A DNA stretch of 35,568 nucleotides from the NCBI GenBank assembly GCA_012270885.1, contig JAAXHN010000097.1:1-35568 (forward strand). The letters run 5' to 3'. Every line of letters starts with the position of its first letter. Position 1 is the stretch's first letter. The translations under genes and the position numbers were made by a program. This DNA is from Acidimicrobiia bacterium (lineage in GTDB: Bacteria > Actinomycetota > Acidimicrobiia > Spongiisociales > ZC4RG35). The notes under the pieces were generated by a model, which saw only the letters and a list, made by a program, of their open reading frames with translations, ran no database searches and was not told the origin of the DNA. Shown here one piece after another: positions 1-7,496 of the stretch.

Positions 1-284
1 GCGCAACAGTCATTGTGGTAGGGACTCCAGTTCCCCCGTCATGTGAACGACCTCAATGAGAAACCCGGGAACCGTGGCTCGGTGGACAAGTCTGGCGGGT
101 GGGCGGTTCCTCAAGTTATCTCTCTAGGTTATCACCTCCGAAGCGTGGAGGTAAAGCATCCCCGGCAGGCCGCCTGCGCCGGCCGAAATCGAGGATTCGC
201 CATAAGGACGGGATCCCCATAGGCTCCCGCGGGTAGCCAACCATCTGGTTCCGGCATCGGACGGCCGGAAGGAGTCGAGATTCA
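1..284. other. Non-coding region upstream of the RND exporter
   Basis: I see no convincing gene here. Two hairpin-capable stretches stand out. ACCTCC (134-139) pairs with GGAGGT (147-152), and CCGGC (162-166) pairs with GCCGG (178-182), with an inner AGG/CCT. They could be the end of an upstream transcript or a structured leader for the exporter; neither is followed by a clear T-run, so I do not call a terminator. No good -35/-10 pair was found by eye. Confidence 0.4.
267..274 (+). promoter_or_regulatory. Strong Shine-Dalgarno of the RND exporter
   Basis: GGAAGGAG lies ten bases before the ATG at 285. It fixes the start of the exporter gene and implies efficient translation. Confidence 0.75.
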
Positions 285-2885
285 ATGAAAACCGTCCTCA
301 GAGGGTTCCAGTTCATCGTGTCCAAGGCGCCATGGGCAGTGGTGCTGGTCACTCTGGTCCTGTTCGGGATATTCCTCCACCTGTCCGGGCAGGTCGTGAT
401 AGGGCAGGGCAACGAGGGCCTTTCGCCTGACAACCCGGAGTTGCTGGCGTCCGACAGGATCAGCGACTTATTCGGTGATGATGAAACCCAGGAAAGCGTA
501 CTTCAGGTGATCGTCAGACGAGAAGGCGGCGACGTCTTCACCAAGGAAGCCTTCGACGTGGTGGGGGAAATCAACTCCGTCCTGGCAAGCGAGGCTCTGT
601 CCGACAACCTCTCCTTCGCTCCGGGAAGGGGCGCCTCATTTGGCTACCTCGACCCGGCGATAGCCATGGCGACCAGTACGAATGTCCCGGTAGCCAGTGA
701 CCAGGACGTGAAGGATCTCTACCTCGCGGCAATGGCGGGGCCGGAAGCGAACCCCCGGTTGGCCTCGCTGATCAGCCAGAATGGCGACCCGTCGGTGGCC
801 ACGGCTGAGGCAGGCCTGGTCCTGGCGTTCACGAAAGTGCCGGTGGGGGTGGAGGAAGAGGACCTCGATCAAGCCATCGACAACGACTCGGAGGTGGCGA
901 AGGCGCTGCGCGCCATACCTACCCCCGACGGACTGGAAGTCATTCCCTTCAGCTTTAACCTGCTGTTCGAGGACTCCGGAGACGCTCAAAGCGAGATCGG
1001 ACGGCTGTTTGGGATGGCCTCGCTGATCATTCTGGTCATTCTCTGTTTCGTCTACTGGCTCAAACCGGCCGGGAGGGGCGCCTTGGTCCAATCAGGCCGC
1101 AGGACGCTGGCGGACGCCCTCCTGACTCTTTTCACCATCTCTGCCGCCATCATCTTCATGCAGGGCATCGGGGTGCTGCTGGAAAGGGTTGGATTGATCG
1201 CCTCCTTCAACAACATCACCCAGATCATTCCCATCCTCCTGATCGGACTGGGCGTGGACTACGGGATCCACATCACCTCCCGCTATCGCGAGGAGGTGGG
1301 CCGCGGTCAGGACGTGAACGGCGCAGTCCGCACCGCCATCGGCACCGTCGGATTAGCCCTGGCGCTTGCCACCGTAACCACCGCCATAGGTTTCCTCACC
1401 AACGTCCTGAGCCCGGTGCCGGCTTTGGCCGACTTCGGGGTGCTGGCGGCGATCGGAATTGCGGTCTCCTTCATCCTGACCCTCACCTTCTTCCCCGCCG
1501 CCCGGACACTCCTGGATCGGAGAACCGAAAGAGGAGGGAAGTTTACGTGGGGACTCTTGCGGGCGCTGATCCTGGCCAGGAAGGTGAACCGCCAACTCGA
1601 AACCAAGAGTTCTCTGCCGGTGGTGGGCATGAAGGCTTCTTCAGACCGCTTGCTTCCCCGCTTGATAGCCGGCACCTCGGTGCTGGCGGAGAAGGTTCCG
1701 GTCCTGGTGGTGCTGGTGGCCACGTTCCTGGGAGGAATGGGGATGTGGGGCTTGAGCCAGCTGGAGGTGAGGTTCTCCTTCACCGACTTCCTGCCCAGCG
1801 ACGCCCCCGGCGTCCGGGCGCTGGAAATCCTTCAGGAGGAATTCGGAGGAGGTCTGGGTGAATCGACCCAGGTTCTGATCGAGGGTGAGAACCTTTCCTC
1901 TCCGGAAGTGCACAATGCTCTGGTCTCAGCCGGAATGGGACTGGCGGAGGTGGAGAACGTGATGGTGTTCGAGACGCCCCTCGGAACGATCCCCTCGGCC
2001 AACTCTCCGATCTCGGTGCTCAACGCCCTGAGCAGAGGCGGTCCCCGGGGTCCGCCCATCGAGTCTGTCGCCTCCGCCGCCCGGGCCGCCAACCTGGGCA
2101 GGGATATGCGGGTGCCCCCCGGCGCCGACGTAACCGCACTGTGGGACACCATGTTGGAGTCGGCCCCAGGGCAAGCCGGAGGAGTTCTACACCGAGGAGA
2201 GTCCGGCTACGACGCATTGCTGTTCGAGATCAGCACCCAAGCCGCGGAGACCGGAGCGCTGCAACTCCGGGGGGATCTGTTGGAGAACTTCGCGGAGCTG
2301 TCCGATGCGGGGATAAGCGTGATCGCGACTTCAAGGGAGATCATCACCAATCTGATCATCGCGGAGTTGGCCGAGTCGCAGACCAGATCGCTGCTCTTCA
2401 CCCTGGTGGTTGCCACGTTGGTGATGATGATCAGCTTCTGGGTTGAGAACCGCCGACCGTTCTTCGGGGTGATCACCATGATCCCCGTGGCCCTGGTGGT
2501 GTTCTGGACCTATGGACTAATGTTCGCCACCGGCATTCCCATCGGACCGGTGACTGCCACCCTGTCGGCACTCTCGATAGGTATAGGGGTTCCCTACACG
2601 ATCCATATCGCCCGGCGATTCGGGGAAGACCGGGAGCGCTTCGAGCACCTCGACGACGCGCTGCGGTCGACATCCCGCCACACCGGCGGGGCGTTGGCGG
2701 GATCCGCGTTCACCACCATGGCCGGGTTCGGGGTCCTGGTCACCTCCAGGCTCACGCCCTTCCAGCAAATGGGTCAGGTCACGGTCTACGCGGTCGGTCT
2801 CTCCCTGGTGGCGGCGATATTGGTATTGCCTTCCATGCTGGCCCTATGGGAGAGGTGGCACCGCCGCCGGGCGCAGCAGGCGTAG
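285..2885 (+). CDS. RND superfamily exporter (MMPL/HAE3-like, sterol-sensing-like domains)
   Basis: This is an 866-residue inner-membrane protein with the duplicated RND plan. It has one transmembrane helix near residues 15-35, a large extracytoplasmic domain (about 40-235), a six-helix bundle from about 240, a second large domain (about 480-690) and a final helix bundle. The first bundle carries GVDYGIH (about 323-329), the Asp-Tyr motif of the proton relay of MMPL/HAE3 exporters. The matching place in the second bundle reads GIGVPYTIH (about 764-772), so the Asp is replaced by Pro. Family members use the proton gradient to export lipids or other hydrophobic compounds; the substrate cannot be read from the sequence. 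It stands alone, convergent with the deaminase gene downstream. The start is set by a strong Shine-Dalgarno. Confidence 0.85.
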   Translation: MKTVLRGFQFIVSKAPWAVVLVTLVLFGIFLHLSGQVVIGQGNEGLSPDNPELLASDRISDLFGDDETQESVLQVIVRREGGDVFTKEAFDVVGEINSVLASEALSDNLSFAPGRGASFGYLDPAIAMATSTNVPVASDQDVKDLYLAAMAGPEANPRLASLISQNGDPSVATAEAGLVLAFTKVPVGVEEEDLDQAIDNDSEVAKALRAIPTPDGLEVIPFSFNLLFEDSGDAQSEIGRLFGMASLIILVILCFVYWLKPAGRGALVQSGRRTLADALLTLFTISAAIIFMQGIGVLLERVGLIASFNNITQIIPILLIGLGVDYGIHITSRYREEVGRGQDVNGAVRTAIGTVGLALALATVTTAIGFLTNVLSPVPALADFGVLAAIGIAVSFILTLTFFPAARTLLDRRTERGGKFTWGLLRALILARKVNRQLETKSSLPVVGMKASSDRLLPRLIAGTSVLAEKVPVLVVLVATFLGGMGMWGLSQLEVRFSFTDFLPSDAPGVRALEILQEEFGGGLGESTQVLIEGENLSSPEVHNALVSAGMGLAEVENVMVFETPLGTIPSANSPISVLNALSRGGPRGPPIESVASAARAANLGRDMRVPPGADVTALWDTMLESAPGQAGGVLHRGESGYDALLFEISTQAAETGALQLRGDLLENFAELSDAGISVIATSREIITNLIIAELAESQTRSLLFTLVVATLVMMISFWVENRRPFFGVITMIPVALVVFWTYGLMFATGIPIGPVTATLSALSIGIGVPYTIHIARRFGEDRERFEHLDDALRSTSRHTGGALAGSAFTTMAGFGVLVTSRLTPFQQMGQVTVYAVGLSLVAAILVLPSMLALWERWHRRRAQQA

Positions 2886-2892
2886 GTTCCAG

Positions 2893-2944
2893 CCCGGTCG
2901 CCGGGTGAGAGACGGAAGGGAGTTTCCGAAAGACCGGTTTTCGG
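2893..2944. terminator. Possible terminator hairpins between convergent genes
   Basis: The 73 bases between the exporter stop and the deaminase stop hold two inverted repeats: CCCGG/CCGGG around a TCG loop (2893-2905) and CCGAAA/TTTCGG around a seven-base loop (2926-2944). They sit where a shared terminator is expected, but no long T-run follows on either strand. Confidence 0.3.
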
Positions 2945-2958
2945 TAGGCGCTTTGGGG

Positions 2959-4323
2959 TCAGCTAATCAATCGGCGGGCCAGTTCTCGATGTCGCGAGAG
3001 GTGCGGAGGAACCTCCAGCCCGACCAGGCGCCCGTCTTCCACAACGATGCGGCCGTGCACAACCAGTCGATCAACCTCGATGGGGCGGGTCAACACCAGA
3101 GCCGCCACCGGATCGTGGGCACCGGCCATAGAGATCCCGTCGGTGCGGAAACAGGCTATGTCGGCAGCCTTGCCGACTTCAAGAGATCCGATGTCCTCCC
3201 TGCCCAATACCTCGGCGCCACCCCGAGTGGCCACTCGCAAAACCGACCTGGCGGTAAGCATGGGCTCATCCGAACGTTCCATGGCGCGGGCCATGCGGGC
3301 GGTCAGGAGAGCCTGCCGGGCTTCGGCCAGCATGTGAGAGGAGTCGTTGGAGGCCGACCCGTCCACTCCCAGGCCCGCGGGCACCCCATTCTCGAGAAAC
3401 CTGGTCAGGGGCGCCACACCCGATGCGAGCCGCATGTTCGACGTCGGGCAATGGCCCACCCCGGTCTTGGTGGCAGCCATCTTGGCGATGTCGTCTCCGG
3501 AGACATGAACCGAATGCGCGAACCAGACATCATCTCCCAGCCAGTCCACCTGTTCGGCCAAATCCACCGGTCGCACCCCGAAGAGTTCCTGGCAATACCG
3601 TTCTTCGTCAAGAGTCTCGGCCAGATGCGTGTGAAGTCTCACCCCCACCGACCGGGCAAGCGCGGCGGATTGGCGCATCAGGTCAGGGCTAACAGTGAAC
3701 GGCGAGCATGGGGCGATCACTATGCGGGTCATCGCGCCCGGAGAAGGATCGTGATACCTGGACACCACCCGCTCGCAGTCCGCCAAGATGGCGTCTTCGC
3801 TTTCAACCCACTCATCGGGAGGGAGACCCCCCTGGGAACGACCCACGCTCATCGACCCCCGGGAGATATGAAACCGGATACCCACCTCCCGAGCCGATTC
3901 TGCCTGGTCATCCAGTGTCGAGCCGTTGGGCCAGAAGTAATGGTGATCGAATGCGGTCGTGCACCCCGACAGGGCCAGTTCCGCAAGGGCGGTGATGGTA
4001 GACACCCGGACATGCTGGGGAGTCACACGGGACCACACCGGATACAGTTCCACCAGCCAATCGAACAACTCCGAATCCTGGGCCATGGCGCGGGTGAGGG
4101 TCTGGAAGAAGTGGTGATGAGTATTGACCAACCCGGGAATCACCACCGTTCCGCGACAGTCGATCACCTCGTCGGCGGTGTCAGGAAGATCGGACGTAGG
4201 GCCCACTTGCTCGATCCAACCATCACGGGCAAACAGCCCACCACCGGCGATCTCGGATCCCTCGTCGTCCATGGTCACCAGCACTTCTGCGTTGCGGAGC
4301 AATAGTGTCTTGGACGAGAACAT
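2959..4323 (-). CDS. 8-oxoguanine deaminase-like amidohydrolase
   Basis: This is a 454-residue amidohydrolase-superfamily protein of the AtzB/TrzN/8-oxoguanine deaminase branch. The metal ligands are visible: H69 and H71 in NTHHHFF, H233 in HTHLAET, H270/H273 in AHSVHV and D321 in GLGVDGSASNDSSH. The strings FQTLTRA, HCPTSNMRLASG and GVDGSASNDSSH are typical of bacterial enzymes annotated as 8-oxoguanine deaminase, which turn 8-oxoguanine into urate plus ammonia in the cytosol and so remove oxidised guanine. A related substrate such as isocytosine, guanine or a triazine cannot be excluded. The ATG at 4323 is only three bases after the vapC stop, so the gene is probably co-transcribed with the toxin-antitoxin pair. 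Confidence 0.8.
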   Translation of the reverse strand: MFSSKTLLLRNAEVLVTMDDEGSEIAGGGLFARDGWIEQVGPTSDLPDTADEVIDCRGTVVIPGLVNTHHHFFQTLTRAMAQDSELFDWLVELYPVWSRVTPQHVRVSTITALAELALSGCTTAFDHHYFWPNGSTLDDQAESAREVGIRFHISRGSMSVGRSQGGLPPDEWVESEDAILADCERVVSRYHDPSPGAMTRIVIAPCSPFTVSPDLMRQSAALARSVGVRLHTHLAETLDEERYCQELFGVRPVDLAEQVDWLGDDVWFAHSVHVSGDDIAKMAATKTGVGHCPTSNMRLASGVAPLTRFLENGVPAGLGVDGSASNDSSHMLAEARQALLTARMARAMERSDEPMLTARSVLRVATRGGAEVLGREDIGSLEVGKAADIACFRTDGISMAGAHDPVAALVLTRPIEVDRLVVHGRIVVEDGRLVGLEVPPHLSRHRELARRLIS

Positions 4324-4326
4324 CGA

Positions 4327-4695
4327 TCAACGGATCTGCCTTATCCGACCAGAGGAACCCCATACCCGGTCGGCGGTGAGGACATCCAGGTCGGTGCGCT
4401 CAGCGAGGGCAAGGCAAAGGCGGTCAGCCAGGGACAAACCCTCGCCGCGGCGCCAACGCCGGGCGGCCCGCTCGGCGTCTTCAGGGAGTACGGGTTCGAT
4501 ACGGATACCGTAACTGAGCAGCAGGGCGCGGGCCAAAGACCATTCCCGGTCGGTGGCCAGCACCTTCTGCGCCACCTCGGACCAGTTGGCGGCACCACAG
4601 ATCGGGCTGTCGACCAATGCCTGCTCAACAGCCTCTGCCCCCCTCTCGCCCTTCAGAAACACCAGGATCGCCGACGCATCGAGGACCACGCTCAC
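4327..4695 (-). CDS. vapC: VapC-family PIN-domain ribonuclease toxin
   Basis: This 122-residue protein fills the usual size of a single PIN domain. The acidic metal-binding residues are in place: D6 in VVLDAS, E40 in NWSEV, D91 in SLADRLCLALA and D109 in LTADR. PIN toxins of this kind cut RNA (often initiator tRNA or rRNA loops) in a magnesium-dependent way and are held inactive by the partner antitoxin. The start codon is GTG, and GTGA overlaps the vapB stop by four bases, so the two proteins are translationally coupled. The gene is followed after three bases by the 8-oxoguanine deaminase-like gene, an unusual third partner. Confidence 0.85.
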   Translation of the reverse strand: MSVVLDASAILVFLKGERGAEAVEQALVDSPICGAANWSEVAQKVLATDREWSLARALLLSYGIRIEPVLPEDAERAARRWRRGEGLSLADRLCLALAERTDLDVLTADRVWGSSGRIRQIR

Positions 4696-4937
4696 CCGGC
4701 ATCCTCCCGTTCAGCGGCGCGGCGTCGATCCGCCAGAAGTTCGGCCACCAGGTCCACGCCGGTCAGTTCTTCCCGAACCCTCGAGCGAAGTTGCCGTCGA
4801 GTCATAAGCACCAATCCCCCGGCGGTTTCCAACAGGACCAACGGAGTTCCCGGAGAAAGCCCGGCTCGTTGCCGCGCCGCGGCGGGGATTACCAGGCGAC
4901 CCCTGTCTCCCATTGCTACAGTATATGTCCCACTCAT
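4692..4937 (-). CDS. vapB: VapB antitoxin with AbrB/SpoVT-type DNA-binding fold
   Basis: This 81-residue protein starts with a swapped-hairpin AbrB domain, recognisable in MGDRGRLVIPAAARQRAGL followed by PGTPLVL (residues about 9-36). The charged C-terminal half (about 45-81, rich in Arg and Glu) is the expected toxin-binding tail. It should neutralise VapC and repress its own promoter. The ATG at 4937 follows closely behind a TATAGT sequence, and a short palindrome spans the start, suggesting autoregulation at a transcript with little or no leader. Confidence 0.85.
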   Translation of the reverse strand: MSGTYTVAMGDRGRLVIPAAARQRAGLSPGTPLVLLETAGGLVLMTRRQLRSRVREELTGVDLVAELLADRRRAAEREDAG

Positions 4938-4949
4938 AGGCCTACTATA
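4936..4949 (-). promoter_or_regulatory. Candidate -10 box and operator of vapBC
   Basis: On the minus strand TATAGT (4944-4949) lies six bases before the vapB ATG, which would place the transcript start at or next to the start codon. The same bases form a palindrome centred on AGGCCT (ATAG...CTAT on the + strand), a plausible AbrB-type operator. No convincing -35 was found. Confidence 0.4.
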
Positions 4950-5023
4950 CCACTTCTGTGATCATGATGGGACACTATTTTGCCCGAAAGCCCTCTCGGA
5001 TCCAACCGATGCCGGGTTGCCGG

Positions 5024-5578
5024 TTAGCTGTCAGAGAACTCCATGGCCGGAAGGCCGTCCAGACTGAAGGCGTTGTGTTCCCTCTGGTACTCCCACATCG
5101 CATCCGGCCCCTTCTTCTCTGCCCATGCGGGGAGATAATCCCGATCAGAGATCATCTCCATCAAGGGCACGCCGCCCCCGCAGGAGGTGCCGACCTTCCG
5201 GATGTCGACCCTGATTATGGAGCGGGAACCGGGAATCTCGGGGAAGCTCCCGGCCAGGAGGGAATGCTCTGGGGTGTCTGGGAAGAATGCTCTTCCCTCG
5301 CCCCAGATTCGCAGGATCCGTCGCGGCGGGTCGAACCCGCAGAACATGACCACGATTCTCCCGTTCTGGCGCAGGTGGGCGATGGTTTCGGCGCCGCTCC
5401 CCACCAAGTCCAGGTAGGCAACGGTGTGCGGGTCCACGATCCGGAAAGTGTCCAGTCCCTTGGGGGAGAGGTTGAGATGGCCCGCGTCGCCGGAAGGAGC
5501 GGTGGCCACGAAGAACATGGGTTGAGCCTCGATCCAGGAGGCCAGATGGCTGGGAATGCTGTCGTAATAGGAGGCCAT
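5024..5578 (-). CDS. Pyridoxamine 5'-phosphate oxidase-fold flavoprotein
   Basis: This 184-residue protein has the split-barrel PPOX fold. It begins MASYYDSIPSHLASWIE, then has the strand pattern FFVATAPSG-(D)AGHLNLSPKGLDTF, TVAYLDLVGSG and GRIVVMFCGFDPPRRILRIWG, which resembles the bacterial PPOX-like proteins that bind FMN or F420. I chose the ATG at 5578 because the frame upstream of it lies inside cofH and looks like shadow sequence, while GAGGCGAGG sits just before this ATG. It is 14 bases downstream of cofH, in the same orientation, so an F420-linked redox role is attractive but inferred. No substrate can be assigned. Confidence 0.8.
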   Translation of the reverse strand: MASYYDSIPSHLASWIEAQPMFFVATAPSGDAGHLNLSPKGLDTFRIVDPHTVAYLDLVGSGAETIAHLRQNGRIVVMFCGFDPPRRILRIWGEGRAFFPDTPEHSLLAGSFPEIPGSRSIIRVDIRKVGTSCGGGVPLMEMISDRDYLPAWAEKKGPDAMWEYQREHNAFSLDGLPAMEFSDS

Positions 5579-5592
5579 GGCGCCTCGCCTCG

Positions 5593-7467
5593 CTAGGCGG
5601 TCAGCAGGAGACGATACTCGGTATCCCGGAGACCCACCCGACGATTCATGGCGACTATGGTCCTGCGAAAGTCTTCGGGACTCAACTCCTGACCATGGGC
5701 GGCCCCTGCGGAACGGGTGATTATCTCTCCCATGAGGGTGCCGCCCAGGTCGTTGCAACCCGCGTCCAGAAGCCGTCCGGCGCCGTCCAGCCCCAGCTTC
5801 ACCCAGGACGCCTGAATGTTGGGGACCGAGCCGTCAAGGGCAATCCGTCCGATCGCGTGGATGAGCACCACCTCGTCCCAGGTAGGTCCGGGACGAGCCT
5901 TGCCGTTCAGCCAGATAGGCGCGCCCATGTGAACGAAGGGAAGGGGAACCAACTCGGTGAACCCCCCGGTGCGGGCTTGGATCTGGCGGATTACGTCCAG
6001 GTGCCTGGCCCAGGAGCGGTGATGGTCTATGTGCCCGAACATGATCGTTGCGGTGGCCTTCAGACCCAATTCGTGCGCGGTCAACATCACCTGTGCCCAC
6101 TGGGAGGTCCGGATCTTATCCGGACACAGGTAGCGGCGGACATCGTCGTCAAGAATCTCGGCAGCGGTGCCGGGAAGAGTCCCAAGACCGGCCTCCTTGA
6201 GCCGCGCCAGGAAGTCCCTCACCGGCACCCCCAGAGTCTCGGCGCCCTGCCACACCTCGAGAGGGGTGAACCCGTGAATGTGCATCTCCGGAAGTGCGGC
6301 CTTGATGGCTTCGGTTACCCGCACGTAGAAGTCCCCGGTGAACTCGGGATGGATGCCGCCCTGGAGGGTCACCTCGGTGGCTCCCCTGTCCCAGGCCTCC
6401 CGGGCCCTTTGCACTATGTCGGCGATGGACATGAGGTAGGGGTCCCCCCGCAGATTGAGGCTGCGCGGTCCCTTGGAGAAGGCGCAGAAGCCGCACCGGA
6501 AGTAGCAGAGATTGGTGTAGTTGATGTTTCGGTTGACGACATAAGTGACCAGGTCCCCCACGGTCCGGCGGCGGAGTTGGTCGGCGGTCCACGCAACAGC
6601 CTCAACCTGATCCCCTCTCGCTCCGAACAAAGCCTCCGTCTCGGCCACCCCCGGAGCAGACCCGGCCAGGGATCTCTCCAGGATGGGACGGAGGCTTCCA
6701 GCCCCCTCTAGTTCCTGGGGGCCTGATTCGGCAACCCACAGAGAATCGGGCCACGCAGCCGAGAACCGTCGGGGAGGGACCGGCGCGGCCTCGGCGCGGC
6801 CGGGCGCCCAGGTGTAACGAGGACGGGCGGCGCCGGAGGCGTCCACCTGCTGGAGCCAGGCCCGAAAAGCGCTTCGGGAGAGGACTTGGCGGACCGCATC
6901 GATCTCCAGGCCTGGAGGAAGGGCGGTCCGCTCCACCAACCGGTGTGGAGCCAGTCTTTGACGCAACTCCCCGATCCGATCCGCGTCCCAGTCGCGGAGC
7001 AACAGATCCCCCGCCCCATCAAGCACGGCGGCCTCGGCCTGATCCACATCATCCGCGAAGACAGAAACCACGGCCTCGATGGCGGGCAGGGAACAGAGAG
7101 CAGTCGCGGCTTTGACACTGCTCCGGGTAGTGCGCAGGAAAGTTGCTTCACTGCGGGCCAGAGCATCCAGCACCACCTCCGCGGGGCCCTCGTTCCTGAC
7201 CGTGATCAACCAGCCGGGAATATTGGCTTTGGCAAGCTCCAGCGCCTGGTCAGGGTGGACGACCCGCGCTGCTTCCGAAGGATCTGCCTGCAGGGCGGAA
7301 ATGAACAGACCTGCCTGGTGAGCGGCCCGAAAGTCGGTTACTCCCGGAGAGTCCATCTCCAGAGTGGTTGTTCCCTCACGTAGACGCGCCTCCGCCCCCG
7401 CTGCGGTGGCAGCCTCTGCGGGTCTGGTGCGCAGGAATGTGATGGTCCGGGAAGTGGTGATCATCAT
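5593..7467 (-). CDS. cofH: FO synthase subunit CofH with a long N-terminal extension
   Basis: Residues from about 258 to 624 form a CofH-type radical SAM enzyme: LRPILERSLAG, LFGARG, NRNINYTNLCYFRCGFCAFSK with the CX3CX2C cluster ligands C321, C325 and C328, then TLQGGIHPE, GTLPGTAAEIL and PLPFVHMGAP. CofH joins 5-amino-6-ribitylamino-uracil to a tyrosine-derived radical, the first half of making the FO core of coenzyme F420. The first 255 residues are not a CofG domain (a single Cys, C125) and are not part of ordinary CofH, which is about 370 residues. The piece VVHPDQALELAKANIPGW faintly recalls luciferase-like monooxygenase barrels, but this is a guess. cofG lies 29 bases upstream in the same operon. 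Confidence 0.88.
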   Translation of the reverse strand: MMITTSRTITFLRTRPAEAATAAGAEARLREGTTTLEMDSPGVTDFRAAHQAGLFISALQADPSEAARVVHPDQALELAKANIPGWLITVRNEGPAEVVLDALARSEATFLRTTRSSVKAATALCSLPAIEAVVSVFADDVDQAEAAVLDGAGDLLLRDWDADRIGELRQRLAPHRLVERTALPPGLEIDAVRQVLSRSAFRAWLQQVDASGAARPRYTWAPGRAEAAPVPPRRFSAAWPDSLWVAESGPQELEGAGSLRPILERSLAGSAPGVAETEALFGARGDQVEAVAWTADQLRRRTVGDLVTYVVNRNINYTNLCYFRCGFCAFSKGPRSLNLRGDPYLMSIADIVQRAREAWDRGATEVTLQGGIHPEFTGDFYVRVTEAIKAALPEMHIHGFTPLEVWQGAETLGVPVRDFLARLKEAGLGTLPGTAAEILDDDVRRYLCPDKIRTSQWAQVMLTAHELGLKATATIMFGHIDHHRSWARHLDVIRQIQARTGGFTELVPLPFVHMGAPIWLNGKARPGPTWDEVVLIHAIGRIALDGSVPNIQASWVKLGLDGAGRLLDAGCNDLGGTLMGEIITRSAGAAHGQELSPEDFRRTIVAMNRRVGLRDTEYRLLLTA

Positions 7468-7496
7468 CTTGTCAGGCTACTTCTCTCCCATCCCGC

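Noticed and set aside
3-59. A possible end of an upstream protein (19-codon open stretch ending TGA)
   Set aside because: Its third codon positions are AT-rich, unlike the genes around it, and there is too little sequence to judge.
2905-4305. A 466-codon open frame on the + strand opposite the 8-oxoguanine deaminase gene
   Set aside because: It is the antisense shadow of a clear gene in high-GC DNA, with a His/Arg/Gly/Pro-rich translation and no domain pattern.
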